From: Chrysogorgia sp. JL179-B06
Lineage: Eukaryota; Cnidaria; Anthozoa; Scleralcyonacea; Chrysogorgiidae
Reading direction: 5' to 3'
Length of the DNA: 64,000 bases
Assembly: GCA_035772405.1 (NCBI GenBank)
Contig: JAYKKM010000472.1
Coordinates: forward strand, 561,001 to 625,000
How positions within the stretch are numbered: position 1 is the stretch's first letter; each line of letters opens with the position of its first letter. A model generated the notes under the pieces. The model made no database searches, was not told the origin of the DNA, and worked only from the letters and a program-made list of their open reading frames with translations. Positions 1-10,423 of the stretch are shown piece by piece. The position numbers and the translations under genes were made by a program.

Positions 1-287
1 TGCTGCATGGCTCGATACCCTAACAGTTGCCCAGGGCCTTCCATTTCTTCCCTTACAGCGTTCTCAACGTCTTCGATTTCAGTATCGTATCTTACGTACT
101 TCATATTGAAAAACGCCAGTCTCCTCTTAAGAGTACCTAAGGACCAGGCATACTGGGGGTCTCGTCCTACAAAATCCAAAAGTTCTTTCCTCGATAAATT
201 TCTCAAAACATATTTTTCTAGATAATTTTTTAACTCTTCATCGTGTTCCCATCCGAATTTCGTATGCGAGCTGCCATTGCCGCCATG
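1..287 (-). CDS. Integrase-type protein fragment, runs off left edge
   Basis: An open frame reads leftward off the window edge from a TAA stop at 288-290. The translation carries the motifs FGWEHDEELKNYL, RKELLDFVGRDPQYAW, LKRRLAFF and, near the edge, GPGQLLGYRAMQ. I recognise this as the N-terminal helix-turn-helix part that precedes the rve/DDE core in integrase core domain proteins scattered through fish and cnidarian genomes. There is no ATG at the front of the frame, so translation probably enters by a splice acceptor (a CAG lies just inside the frame) or the piece is a relic. The catalytic core would lie outside the window. The family call is from memory of conserved motifs; the open frame is what the sequence shows. 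Confidence 0.5.
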
Positions 288-290
288 TTA

Positions 291-1004
291 ATATTTGTTA
301 ACAGCGCGCTGACCAAATGTATCGCGGGCTATGAGACCGATGGGCTTCATGTAATATTTTGTTTCGAGATTTGATGAACCAGGCCAGCTGTCTCATAGCA
401 TATCAAAACGAATTTGAATTATTATTTAAATGTGTTCATGTTTTGTAGTTTCTCGCTAAAAAATTTCTGATTTTCTATTTGTTTTTTTAGGTTTTAATTT
501 TAATTTATTATTTTTAGTTTATTTTTGTATTATTAATTTCCTTTATTTTTTTCTTATTAGTGTTTTTAAATTGTTTTATTATTATTTAGCAATTTTCTGA
601 ATATATTTTACATTTTCCGTATTTTATTTAGAATTAATGGCAATTCACAATTGTTTTGCTATGAGCCTGACGGGTCACCATAGTAGATCCAAGATCCTGC
701 TGTACGCTTTGGTTATTTTTTACTCCTTCCCCTACTTCTCTTCCAAAATACTCTTGGCTCTGTTGTCCTTCACTAGTAAATACCAACGCTTCCACTGACC
801 TTTTCACGGAGTAATTGTCGCAAATACGCAAACTTTGACAGCCTCGATATTCGTTTTATCGATCGTCTCTCTGAATTGTTCCCATAATCTCGGCCAATCT
901 TTGTCCCATTAAACTTTGTGATGAGCAGTTCGGTTTGACCGGCGCTGTTGTTTCTTGTTTACTATTTTGTGCCTCTCGATTCGCTTTTGCCACACAAAGC
1001 TCGG
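291..1004. other. AT-rich stretch with short minus-strand ORFs only
   Basis: The stretch is T-rich from 470 to 630. Short open frames occur on the minus strand (634-831, and 856-1101, which crosses the insertion point of the element that follows). If that insertion is removed, the minus-strand frame at 856-1004 joins the reading before 1467-1500, so a minus-strand exon may have been interrupted here. No domain is recognisable. Confidence 0.3.
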
Positions 1005-1012
1005 TTTGGAAC

Positions 1013-1458
1013 CAGGTGTGGCGCCAGGAATTCCCCGACGCAAGGGCTACGGTCCCCGACAGAGGGCTAACAGGTAGTGGTAATTCTTCTAAGGGGTCCA
1101 TTTTGGGGGCAGTTTTGGGGCAGTTTTAACAAAAAAACTAAAATAAAAAACAGTGAAAATCATGATTGTATAGTCAGTATTTCCTTATTGTATACGAAAC
1201 TCTAACAATAATATTCACGCAAAAACTAGATGACAGTGAGCGCGCTAAACAACAAAGGTGAAAGTTGATAACCTTTGACGTTGTTTAGCGAAACGTTTGT
1301 TAATGCGTAAAAAAACTTTTATGATTCTAAGAAAACAAAATGAACTTTTTTGTGTTTTTTCTTCTTTTTCTTTTCTCTTTCAGTTCGTTCCTCGACGAAT
1401 TGTTAATTTTTCCCCGACAGGGGGCTAAGGGGCTGCAGCCCATCTGGCGCCACCCCTG
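1013..1458. mobile_element. Non-autonomous hAT element (446 bp)
   Basis: The ends are imperfect inverted repeats, left CAGGTGTGGCGCCAG and right CTGGCGCCACCCCTG. An identical 8-bp direct repeat, TTTGGAAC, flanks the element at 1005-1012 and 1459-1466. CAGG-type termini with an 8-bp target duplication are the hallmark of hAT transposons. There is no long ORF inside, so the copy depends on a transposase supplied elsewhere. Internally, 1238-1287 holds a hairpin with arms CGCTAAACAAC / GTTGTTTAGCG. Both subterminal regions also share a CCCCGACAG-type motif. Confidence 0.8.
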
Positions 1459-1466
1459 TTTGGAAC

Positions 1467-2353
1467 TTTAATTGTCTTGAAGAGTTGTCTTCTCTGTCTT
1501 TTATTATCTTCTTTTTACTCTATGTCGAGCCACGATTGAATAAGAGCAAGGTCCTGATCTGCCTTGCTTATCTTCTATTTTTAAGTTCCAGGTGATCGTC
1601 TCGTCAAGATCGACGTCGTTGTGTGCTATTTTAAAAGCTTCTACTTCTTGCCTACTACTGTCTGTTTCGTACACTAAAGACTTGAGTGCTTGCTGGTGTC
1701 TCATCAATCTCTCGCTGTTGTGTAAGCTTCCCTTCGATTTTCGCGACCGAAACATCCATATTATTCCATCGTTTTAACTTTTGATAAAGGTGCCAGGTAT
1801 TGCAAACGCTTTCTTTCTTGCTTGCCTAAGCTTTGCCACAATTTTATGGTCAGCTTCACCCTCAAACACAAGAGTAGGTGGTTGCTTTTCCTCCTCGAGA
1901 GGAAAGCCATTTATTATCATGGACATCAAAACGCTGAAGAATTAATACACAGGCACTTCCACCGAGGTCTCATTCTCAAACTTGATGCTAAATAGTGAAT
2001 AGAACCTGGTATATGGTCTTTTATAAATTGGCACAACACATCATTGGCAAAATCACTCTGCAGCCTGTTGCCATACACACAGAAACAAGGACTCTGTTAT
2101 TGTTGCATCCAATACTTGTCATCCAATAACATTCTGCTTTGAACCTAAGAAAATGCAAGAAAACCGTTTGTGGCATGCCCGATACAACTGAAAATTTGGT
2201 ATCACTACTGGATATGAAAAAAAAATCAGGCTTGAGCCTACAGCTACATCAATGTTAAGATCAGTCCAGTATACTTTGTCTTTCATTGGTTGATACCCTT
2301 GCAAATATTGCGGGAAAGAAACAAAGTCGGAGAACGATAGTTGGAAACGGAAC
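1467..2353. other. No confident gene; one possible minus-strand exon
   Basis: A minus-strand frame at 1504-1755 encodes 83 residues rich in charged side chains. It might be an exon together with the frame on the other side of the hAT insertion. Nothing resembles a known domain. The remainder is AT-rich without repeats that I can define. Confidence 0.25.
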
Positions 2354-2827
2354 ATGGGACTGCAGTTGGAGAACACTCCACAACATATCCTGACTGGAAG
2401 TGAACAACAAGGTAGTGAAGCATCCGAAAATCCACCTGAAACGACCCAGACAACGTTACCAAATGAGGAAATAGAACACGGGACCACTGTGGAGAACACT
2501 CCAGAATACATCCTCACTGGAAGTGAACAGGAAGATAGTGAAGCACCCGAAAACCCACCTGAAACGGCCCAAATGGCAGCTCGCCGGAGTACACCGAACA
2601 CCAGTGACTCTTACTACTCCAATCTTAAAAACTCAGTATCAACAGTACAAGCAGCACAATTTAGCCCCAACGTTTCCACCACACTTTCCACACCACAATG
2701 GGTGAATAGTCAACCGCTTCCATGGTATATCCCACCACACTTTTTCATACCTCAATGGATGAATAACCAACATCGGACCAATGTTGTACCCATGTTGAAA
2801 CCCGAACCATATGTGGATTCGTTTTAA
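2354..2827 (+). CDS. Hypothetical protein with an internal duplication (157 aa)
   Basis: The frame opens with ATG and runs 157 codons. Its first half is a tandem duplication of about 47 residues: the motifs ENTPQHILTGSEQ and ENTPEYILTGSEQ, each followed by SEASENPPET or SEAPENPPET. The second half is rich in Pro, Gln, Trp and Asn and ends in VDSF. It is likely disordered and has no signal peptide or membrane segment. The underlying DNA is also duplicated (about 135 bp per unit), so the long ORF may partly be a by-product of the repeat. It lies upstream of the PIF/Harbinger transposase exons and could be an accessory or terminal exon of that element, but nothing shows this directly. Confidence 0.3.
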   Translation: MGLQLENTPQHILTGSEQQGSEASENPPETTQTTLPNEEIEHGTTVENTPEYILTGSEQEDSEAPENPPETAQMAARRSTPNTSDSYYSNLKNSVSTVQAAQFSPNVSTTLSTPQWVNSQPLPWYIPPHFFIPQWMNNQHRTNVVPMLKPEPYVDSF

Positions 2828-3475
2828 TTTAAACTTTAGTTGGATATAGATACTTTTTAAAGTATATTTAACAATGTTTTATTGATATTTTTCGACTGCA
2901 ATCGAAAACTGTAGTATCCTACAAAACTTGTGCAAACACAAGAGCTCATACCGTACTAATATGTGATAATGTAGAGAATACAGAAAAGATGACAAAGGTG
3001 TTCACCTGGCCAGTCAACACTGAATAGCTCTGGTTTTTTGTAGAAAAGATAAATGCACACATACGGTATGTTAGACTAATGTATTTAGGGAGTAAACAAA
3101 ACCCTCTTAGCTCTAATTGTCAGGAGACATTTTATTTAGAAGGGGAGTGCGTGACGCAGTAATTAAGAGCAGAGGTAATCACGCACGGCATGACAATCGC
3201 CAAGTATTTTCTTGGGAATAGTACTGCGAGATGTTCTGACAGAGAGAACTTCTAGAGTATAAGCAAGTGAAGAGAAAGATTATGATATTAAAGATTGTTG
3301 AAACAGAACCGAAGTGTAGTCATTTCACTTTAATAGTCTGTGGGTAACATTCACTCTATAATAAAGAAATCTGTCATGGTTTTTAAAATGTCTTTAACAT
3401 TTGCAGTTCGAACCGCTTGGTTAACCAGAGTCCTGGTGATTATAGGTGCTCTACTGTATCTGAAATAGCCTCCAC
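2828..3475. other. Intergenic, nothing recognised
   Basis: AT-rich with short poly-T runs. Beyond short stop-laden frames I see no domain, repeat or terminal structure here. Confidence 0.3.
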
Positions 3476-4058
3476 CATGAGACACCAAATGGGCTGATTG
3501 GCAACATGTTTGGTCCAGTAGGTATGTCTCTTTTTGCTCTGGTTTCTTGAATTATTTGTTATTGTATTAATATGTGATATAATTCTCTAAAAATATTTTG
3601 ATACATTAACTGCTATGCATACCTATATTGCTTTTATTGTTTTAATAAAAAGGATAAAATGAGGATATAAATTCTTACTATTGTTCATGATTTCCTTTTG
3701 ACAGAGGGTAAGAGACATGATGCAGGAATGTTGGCAGACTCCCAACTTTTGAACTCCCTGGAGCATTTTGCCTTCTCCCCAGCTGGTGATCCTGCATATT
3801 CATTGAGGATTCATTTGCAAGCACCCTTCAGAGATGCTAGGCTAACACTTCCCATGCAATTGTTCAACAAATCCATGAGCTGTGTACGGGTGTCAGTGGA
3901 GTGGTCATTTGGTGATATTGTTAGGTCTTTTAAATTTCTTGATTTCAAGAATAATTTGAAACTAGGTCTAAGTACTGTTGGCAAGATGTATATAGTTTGC
4001 TCCATTATTCAAAATGCATTAACCTGTATGTATGGAAATCAGACATCTGGATATTTTG
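3476..4058 (+). pseudogene. PIF/Harbinger transposase, 3' exons interrupted by a Penelope insertion
   Basis: An exon ending at 3521 encodes TPNGLIGNMFGPV and stops at a GTATGT donor. The next exon starts after the TTGACAG acceptor at about 3703, and joining them completes a Glu codon to give PVEGKRHDAGML. The following sequence reads ADSQLLNSLEHF, LRIHLQAPFRDARL, SVEWSFGDIV and MYIVCSIIQNALTC. These are the C-terminal motifs of the DDE_Tnp_4 (PIF/Harbinger-type) nuclease; VEWxFG supplies the last acidic residue. The block usually found between PAGDP and YSLRIHL (a GDPAY-type motif) appears partly collapsed, which argues for a decayed copy. The final codons lie at 7119-7156, after the inserted retroelement. 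Confidence 0.75.
4043..4058. repeat. 16-bp target-site duplication, left copy
   Basis: ACATCTGGATATTTTG here is repeated exactly at 7103-7118, at the other side of the Penelope-like element. It falls inside the Harbinger transposase frame, encoding part of the sequence TSGYF, so the retroelement inserted into an existing transposase gene. Confidence 0.8.
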
Positions 4059-4838
4059 CAAAGTGAAAAGGTGGTAAACTGCCAAGAATTTAGTGACGAG
4101 ATACTGACGTTTCGAGCGGAGCCCTTCATCAGAGTAAGACGAGATGAAATAAAATAAATAGGGCTTATATATATATGCCAAAAGGGTGTCACAGGTAGAA
4201 AGTAGCCAATCAAATGCACAGGAAATAAACTAACTAATAATTAATGAGATGGGAAAAGTTAAGTCATTTACTATTTTTACAGTCGATCAATAAGCAGACT
4301 GAGGGGGTGCGAGAAATGACAGGTCCAATATTCAAGGGGATTAGGCGATAATAATAGAAACAAAGACTTGAAAACGAATGAGCATAAGCTAATAATAAAA
4401 AGTTCATAAGCTAATAATAAAAAGTTCCAAGCAAAATAAAATGACAAAAAACTTTTACGAAATTAAATAAAAGAAAAACGTTCGTTAAGACCAAGAGGAT
4501 ATGTGGTGCCAAGTTTAAAAATGAGACGCTTCTCTTGCCGCTTGCGGTTATCGTTGCCACCGGAAATGGGAAGGATGGCACAGACTTTAATGTCTGAAAC
4601 CAAATGGTTGGAGCTGTTGAAATGGCGGGCTACAGGTTTGTCACCATCATTGATCCTCACGGAACGAAGATGTTCAGCAAACCTGTCTGAAAGGCGTCGC
4701 CCAGTTTCACCGATGTAGATTTTAGGGCATTTATCGCAAGAAATGCAATAAATTATGTTGGTGGACGTGCATGAAAAAGCATGACGGATTGTGTGGTCGA
4801 ATTTGGGGGCAGTAATAACTGTAATAGGATTGCCGAAA
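4059..4838 (-). repeat. Left inverted arm of the Penelope-like element
   Basis: This is the reverse complement of 6286-7058. It contains in antisense the C-terminal GIY-YIG coding stretch (IYCISCDKCPKIYIGETGR, with Arg-Arg where the right copy has Ala-Arg-Cys) and the 3' untranslated sequence. A doubled segment (AGTTCATAAGCTAATAATAA) is shared by both arms. Confidence 0.85.
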
Positions 4839-6653
4839 TGCCGAAATGACGTTGTCATAAAACCTGCGGACAAAGGTGGCGTTGTAGTTGTCTGGAGAGC
4901 GGACTTGTATCGACAAGAGGCTCTTCGTCAACTCAGCGACACCTTTTATACTAAGTTGAATTCCGATCCCACTCAATCTCACCAAAAATCCGTCAAAACT
5001 ACCATCAAGAATTTCATCCAAGCTGGTGAATTGCCTGCCTCTGCATCTAACCTTATATTAACAACCCCCAGAACGCCTGTCATATATTTCCTACCTAAAA
5101 TCCATAAACCTAACAATCCTGGCAGGCCGATTGTTTCCGCTTGTAGTTGCCCCACCGAGCTCGTTTCCAGTTTTCTAGACAACGTTATGTATCCTTTGGT
5201 TAAGAAGTTGCCTTCTTATATCAAAGATACTAAACATACCTTGCAAATTTTCGACCAGTTACGTTTCAGTAGTTCCGATAAATTTATTTTCACGATGGAC
5301 GTTAAGTCCTTATACACCGTCATTCCCCATTGTGATGGCCTTGAAGCTCTGAAGTTTTTCTTTGATCAGCGCACTAATTTAGAACCCTCCACAACCACGT
5401 TACTCCGCTTAGCAGAACTAGTGCTTACCCTTAACAATTTTTCGTTTGATGGTGAACATTATCAACAAATAAGTGGTGTTGCGATGGGCACCAAAATGGG
5501 TCCAAGCTATGCTAACTTATTTGTTGGTTATGTTGAAAAACAGATCTTTGAACAATACACGGGTCCCTTGCCTGATTTTTTCGGCATATTTATCGATGAC
5601 TGTTTAGGAACAGCGTCATGTTCACGTGTCCTTTTAGAGCAGTTCATCAACTTTGTTGATGATTTTCATCCTGCTCTGAAGTTCACGTGGGAAATCAGCG
5701 AGACCTCTGTGTCGTTCCTTGATATTTTAATTTCGATTAATGGTGAGTCGCTGAAAACGTCGGTCTCGTACAAGCCTACTGACTCCCATAGTTATCTTCT
5801 ATTTTCATCCTCTCATCCCAACCACACTAAGCAATCCATCCCTTACTGTCAATTCTTGCGTCTTCGCCGCTTATGTAGCGACGACCAAGATTTTCAAACC
5901 AAATCAATAGAAATGAGATCTTTTTTTGTCCAACGTGGTTATCCTACCAACCTTTTAGACCTAGTCGTTCAGAAAGCTTTTCTCGTCCCCCGTTTAGACG
6001 CCCTTGAACAATCTTTGGAACGAGTTTCAAACAATAAAATTCCTTTAGTTCTAACATTTCATCCTTTCAATTTTAAAGTTAAAAATATTATTAATCGGAA
6101 TTTTCACATTTTACAAAATGATCCTGAGACGTCAGCAATTTTCACCGACAAGCCTTTGGTATCTTTTCGCCGTAATAAAAACATTCGTGACTCCTTAGTA
6201 CATAGTGCCCTTAAACAAAATACCTCGGCACCAGCGGGAACATTTTCTTGCGGCCATTCCCGCTGTAACACATGCCCTTTTCTCAATCCCACTACAGTTA
6301 TTACTGCCCCCAAATTCGACCACACAATCCGTCATGATTTTTCATGCACGTCCACCAACATAATTTATTGCATTTCTTGCGATAAATGCCCTAAAATCTA
6401 CATCGGTGAAACTGCGCGATGCCTTTCAGACAGGTTTGCTGAACATCTTCGTTCCGTGAGGATCAATGATGGTGACAAACCTGTAGCCTGCCATTTCAAC
6501 AGCTCCAACCATTTGGTTTCAGACATTAAAGTCTGTGCCATCCTTCCCATTTCCGGTGGCAACGATAACCGCAAGTGGCAAGAGAAGCGTCTCATTTTTA
6601 AACTTGGCACCACATATCCTCTTGGTCTTAACGAACGTTTTTCTTTTATTTAA
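4791..6653 (+). CDS. Penelope-type reverse transcriptase with GIY-YIG endonuclease
   Basis: The open frame starts with GTG inside the inverted arm, so the natural N-terminus is missing; homology begins near 4853 with VIKPADKGGVVVVW. RT motifs follow in order: FLPKIHKPNNPGRPIVS, FTMDVKSLYTVIP (first Asp), GVAMGTKMGPSYANLF, and FGIFIDDCLG with the catalytic IDD. The C-terminal part (from about residue 500) has the Cys-rich linker CGHSRCNTCPF and the endonuclease core IIYCISCDKCPKIYIGET, with SDRFAEHLRS and DKPVACHFN. This is the standard Penelope-like domain order. The frame is uninterrupted through the stop at 6651-6653. The element copies its RNA and inserts by target priming; here it could be active only if the missing 5' part is not needed. 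Confidence 0.85.
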   Translation: MWSNLGAVITVIGLPKCRNDVVIKPADKGGVVVVWRADLYRQEALRQLSDTFYTKLNSDPTQSHQKSVKTTIKNFIQAGELPASASNLILTTPRTPVIYFLPKIHKPNNPGRPIVSACSCPTELVSSFLDNVMYPLVKKLPSYIKDTKHTLQIFDQLRFSSSDKFIFTMDVKSLYTVIPHCDGLEALKFFFDQRTNLEPSTTTLLRLAELVLTLNNFSFDGEHYQQISGVAMGTKMGPSYANLFVGYVEKQIFEQYTGPLPDFFGIFIDDCLGTASCSRVLLEQFINFVDDFHPALKFTWEISETSVSFLDILISINGESLKTSVSYKPTDSHSYLLFSSSHPNHTKQSIPYCQFLRLRRLCSDDQDFQTKSIEMRSFFVQRGYPTNLLDLVVQKAFLVPRLDALEQSLERVSNNKIPLVLTFHPFNFKVKNIINRNFHILQNDPETSAIFTDKPLVSFRRNKNIRDSLVHSALKQNTSAPAGTFSCGHSRCNTCPFLNPTTVITAPKFDHTIRHDFSCTSTNIIYCISCDKCPKIYIGETARCLSDRFAEHLRSVRINDGDKPVACHFNSSNHLVSDIKVCAILPISGGNDNRKWQEKRLIFKLGTTYPLGLNERFSFI

Positions 6654-7058
6654 TTTCGTAAAAGTTTTTTGTCATTTTATTTTGCTTGGAACTTTTTATT
6701 ATTAGCTTATGAACTTTTTATTATTAGCTTATGCTCATTCGTTTTCAAGTCTTTGTTTCTATTATTATCGCCTAATCCCCTTGAATATTGGACCTGTCAT
6801 TTCTCCCACCCCCTCAGTCTGCTTATTGATCGACTGTAAAAATAGTAAATGACTTAACTTTTCCCATCTCATTAATTATTAGTTAGTTTATTTCCTGTGC
6901 ATTTGATTGGCTACTTTCTACCTGTGACACCCTTTTGGCATATATATATAAGCCCTATTTATTTTATTTCATCTCGTCTTACTCTGATGAAGGGCTCCGC
7001 TCGAAACGTCAGTATCTCGTCACTAAATTCTTGGCAGTTTACCACCTTTTCACTTTGC
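6286..7058 (+). repeat. Right inverted arm of the Penelope-like element
   Basis: This is the sense copy of the arm: the last 120 codons of the endonuclease domain, the stop codon, and about 400 bp of AT-rich 3' sequence ending in CTTGGCAGTTTACCACC. It is followed by about 44 bp of single-copy element sequence before the target duplication. Confidence 0.8.
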
Positions 7059-7102
7059 TATATATTCAAAACACTGTCTACGTAGCACTCTACTTTTTTA
7101 CT

Positions 7103-7118
7103 ACATCTGGATATTTTG
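7103..7118. repeat. 16-bp target-site duplication, right copy
   Basis: Identical to 4043-4058. It closes the Penelope-like insertion and reopens the Harbinger transposase frame. Confidence 0.8.
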
Positions 7119-7156
7119 GTATGCAACCCCCTACAATTCAGGAATACTTTTCTTGA
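7119..7156 (+). pseudogene. Last codons of the interrupted Harbinger transposase
   Basis: Continuing the frame across the target duplication gives SGYFGMQPPTIQEYFS and a stop at 7154-7156. This C-terminal tail is typical of the transposase family seen at 3704-4058 and confirms that the two pieces were one exon before the Penelope insertion. Confidence 0.65.
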
Positions 7157-7661
7157 TTTTATTTAAGTGTTTGATTAGTTTTAAGAACAGGGTAATCCCT
7201 TATAAAATATGACATTAATGGATGATTATAGTCATTCACAATAACATTTCAAACTTCAATATTTTTTCATTTCAGAAATTATAATAATTAAGGCAGGGCA
7301 ATTATAGAATACCCGTTTCAAACTGCATTTAAAGGCAGAAATACAAACCAGGTTGCTCTAAAATCTCTTTTAATATAATGTCGAAGGTTTATATTGTGTG
7401 TACTTGTTAATTGTTATCAAATTGAAAGGGGTTTTTTAAAGAACGAAGCAATTATATATGATGAACTTTCCATAGTCTGACCCTTAATATATATGCAAAA
7501 GTGGACAGGCATGCATTCTATAATTATACCATTAATGCAAAAACACTTAAATATGTGTAAAAATACTTGTATATGTGTAATAACTATTTGGAAGAAGATA
7601 GTTTTTGTGGGTACCGCGGTCAGCGGTACCCATATAGTCATGGCGTTGAGGTGGCTAGGTA
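7157..7661. other. Intergenic; short dyad only
   Basis: No gene. A perfect dyad GGTACCGC-GGTCA-GCGGTACC lies near 7611-7631, just outside the TIR element that begins at 7662. I could not define the right end of the Harbinger element. Confidence 0.3.
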
Positions 7662-7691
7662 AACATAGGTGCATTTGGTCTGCGCATGCGC

Positions 7692-9035
7692 TAGCTATTG
7701 TAAGCAACGAGCAAAATGGCGGATTTGGAAGAATGTGCTGCTCCAGTGCTCCTGAGTTTAAACAGGTTTAACGACGTTTTTTTACTGCCCGATCTCCATC
7801 AATTTTTCTGGATCATCAAGAGGTAAGGCTAATTCAGTATTTTATGTCGTTAAAATTTCGAAACTGGCTGTAAATATTGTGTTCGGGCCTGTCGGAGTAT
7901 TCCTCCTAAACGTTCATCAATTTCGTACAATTCAGGACTCTTTAAAATAAGATTTTTCTCACGTATGAGATGCAACTTTAATGATTCCTGTTAACTAACC
8001 GTACTTTAAGTGTTTGTTTTGATGTTTTATATGCAGCAAGGATGATCAGATCCTTTAGTGTTTAATTATTTATGTAATTATGTCCTTTGGTAGACCATTT
8101 TGAAACCCTTATTTCTCCTCAGTCCTACAGTAGTTAACCGATTCATGCTGGAATCACAGATTAAAACCGCTTTTAACCATTTTGAACTGAAGAAACAAAC
8201 TTGGGAAGTGGGGTAGCATATTTTAAATGCAAATAAGAGCTCTGCTTTTTGTCATGCCATCGTGTTTGTTCTGGCACTGTCTGAACTTGAATACTTGATA
8301 AACACATATAAAATGTATGTTAGCTACTGCTAGTATAAATTTTTGTATTATGAGCAAAATCTCAAAATCGGCTCCTAGGAACCAAACTATTTTTTCCACA
8401 GTACTTCTACTGTGTCTAAGCTTTGTTTTAGTTATATTAGAAGTGCTGGCAAAATTGGCAAAAGTATCTGATTAATCATTTGAAAGTGATTAGGAATCGC
8501 CCTATAGATACAGAGGTTGCTATAGTTAGTGGGTACCAAAACATGTATTTTTGGGTACCAAAACATGTATTTTTTTAGTAATGTGAATTATTATATATAC
8601 AACTAATTATACTGAAATTCACATATAGACCATTTTATATAAAATTAATAAAAATTTCATATAAATCCACTTGGTGAATATTGATAAAATGTAATTTGAT
8701 CTATATTTTAGGTTCTTAAAAAACACTGAAAGTTTTGAAGAGGTAATACAATGTACAAAATATACATTTTCTTGAAAACTGTTCCTAGGAACCGGATAAT
8801 TTTTTTATGTTTTTCTTTACTCTATGCTTAACACACACGTGTACTTCACATATCTAGGAAAATTGGCTAAAATTACAGTTTAGGCAAAATAGTAATTGGT
8901 TTTGGTTAAAGACATTTAGTATGAATTTTAAGCCTTATTTTGAACATATGAAGAAGCACATATATACTCTTGCTTCATTCAACATAATATGTCTATTTTC
9001 ATTATAAATTGTTATTACAAATTGAATAAGGATCT
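7692..9035. other. Non-coding interior of the TIR element
   Basis: No ORF worth reporting. A 22-bp tandem duplication (GGGTACCAAAACATGTATTT units) lies at 8530-8575. Polypyrimidine and poly-T tracts are common. Confidence 0.3.
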
Positions 9036-9330
9036 TAGCAATTATGCTCCTGTCAACGTTTACCTCCAGGGGTTAGGGGGTGCGGCAAACCACAAAGATT
9101 TGACAAACGCCCTTCGTCCAGAATTTGACATTGAATTGAATTTGACATTGAATTTGACATGGAAAATAGCTCATTACCTATGGATTTTTGGTATTAATAA
9201 TCATTTGATGCAGTATCTTGTACCCAGGGTAGGGAATTTGACTGAGTGTCATTAACAAATTTCAAACCCCCCGGGGTTTGCCCACCTCCCCTACCCTGGG
9301 AGTTAACATTGATAGGTGCATTACACTAAC
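9036..9330. repeat. MITE-like inverted-repeat element nested in the TIR element
   Basis: The left part (CTCCAGGGGTTAGGGGG then GCGGCAAACC) and right part (GGTTTGCCCACCTCC then CCTACCCTGGGAG) are imperfect inverted repeats of about 45 bp. Direct repeats of TTTGACATTGAA occupy the middle. The outer sequence TAATGCACC resembles the outer end of the MITE at 24732-24997, suggesting one family. Confidence 0.45.
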
Positions 9331-9514
9331 CTTGATATTTTACAACATATTCTGGAGTTTAAGTGAAGAAAGGTTTGCAAACTCTAGTGAAGCATTCCAG
9401 TCTCTCTTTAAAATTAGTTCAACAATAAAACAAAACAGTTCCAAATTGTTTATACTTTGCACCACCAGGATGATGGCTTCTTCGATATGTTGCCGCATAT
9501 TGTAAGTTTTCCTA

Positions 9515-10423
9515 CTACTGCATATTCGCTAGATTACGTTCAGTGTCTAAGGCCTCTTTGTTGAGGTTTTTCAGCATGAAAAATCTTGATTGGTCTTGTT
9601 GCAGAAAGTTATTAACTTGGCTCAGGGCAAAACATATAATATAAATAATGTTGACAGTAATCTTTTTGTTTTGTTCATTCCTCCTTGTAGATCTCCTGGG
9701 TGTTGTAATGGAGGCACGGATGTTATCAAATATTGTTGTCGCTCCCGAAGAAACGCAAAATTGTCTAAATTGGTCTGGGTCATAAATGCAGCGCTGTTTT
9801 TTAACACGAAAAGCTTCATGCATACTCCGGCTTAAGTGTACTATTTCGTCTTTCAAATCGGTTCCTAAAAACACAAATATACCTGTATTAACTATAGCTA
9901 TAACAATAATATTTTGTGCTATGTTACATGCTGTTGTACAAATAACTAACTTTGTTTTAATTCACGAATCTGTTGTTTCATTTCTGCCAGTTTTTTGTTT
10001 TTTTCTGCATCTCTCTGGTCATTCATGTCTGGGGTATCTGGTTCTGGGGTCTCTTCTGAAATACGCTCCAGTCTTGAAATTTTGCATTGTGTTGGTCTGC
10101 CTGAATTCTTCAACGCGCTGTCCCAAGGAAATGTTTACAATTATATCACTTAGTATGCAGTGGCAAGAATGGTGAAATAGAACAGAATATAAATAGTATT
10201 TTGTACTTTTAAGAAGAAAAAGTTTTAGGAAATAAAAATGTAGAATATCCCACTCACCTGTTGTGCCAGTCCCGGCTTTCTTCCACTTATTAATCGCCAT
10301 GTAGCACGCTTTATAAAGATATCCATTTCGGCTGTTTTTCGGCACTTTAAAAACGCTTTCAAAAAACGACTCGTAACTCTCGGACAAAAGGAATTTATTT
10401 CCTACTTGGCTTTTTTTTTGCAT
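9515..10423 (-). CDS. Spliced gene inside the TIR element, unknown function
   Basis: The first exon (10423 to 10258) starts with ATG, encodes MQKKSQVGNKFLLSE onward with the phrase YLYKACYMAINKWKKAGTG, and ends at a CAG/GTGAGT donor. The second exon begins after a CAG acceptor near 10110, keeps the frame, and encodes a charged coiled-coil segment (ISRLERISEETPEPD, EKNKKLAEMKQQIRE). A third part (about 9845 to 9515) encodes TDLKDEIVHLSRS, DPDQFRQFCVSSGA, RRNEQNKK and an aliphatic helix ending TERNLANMQ. I recall this last block (FCxxxGAxxIF, NKKxxVxIIY) as a repeated, function-unknown family in cnidarian genomes, always near transposons. Exon borders are my reading of GT/AG signals and frame continuity. 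The gene may be the element's own cargo or a passenger. Confidence 0.45.

Larger units (their letters stand above)
4059..7102 (+). mobile_element. Penelope-like retroelement with inverted terminal arms
   Basis: The 3-kb insertion has a 16-bp target duplication. It holds one long sense ORF (reverse transcriptase plus GIY-YIG endonuclease). The first 780 bp (4059-4838) are a near-exact inverted copy of the last 770 bp (6286-7058). The inverted copy includes the 3' part of the GIY-YIG coding region, so a shorter antisense GIY-YIG frame exists at 4463-4873. Penelope-like elements are known for terminal repeats in direct or inverted orientation and for 5' truncation; this copy fits an inverted pLTR with the main copy truncated before the RT core. 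Arm identity is very high, suggesting recent insertion. Confidence 0.85.

Noticed and set aside
4463..4873. Independent antisense GIY-YIG gene
   Set aside because: It is the inverted-arm copy of the Penelope endonuclease and lacks the reverse transcriptase.
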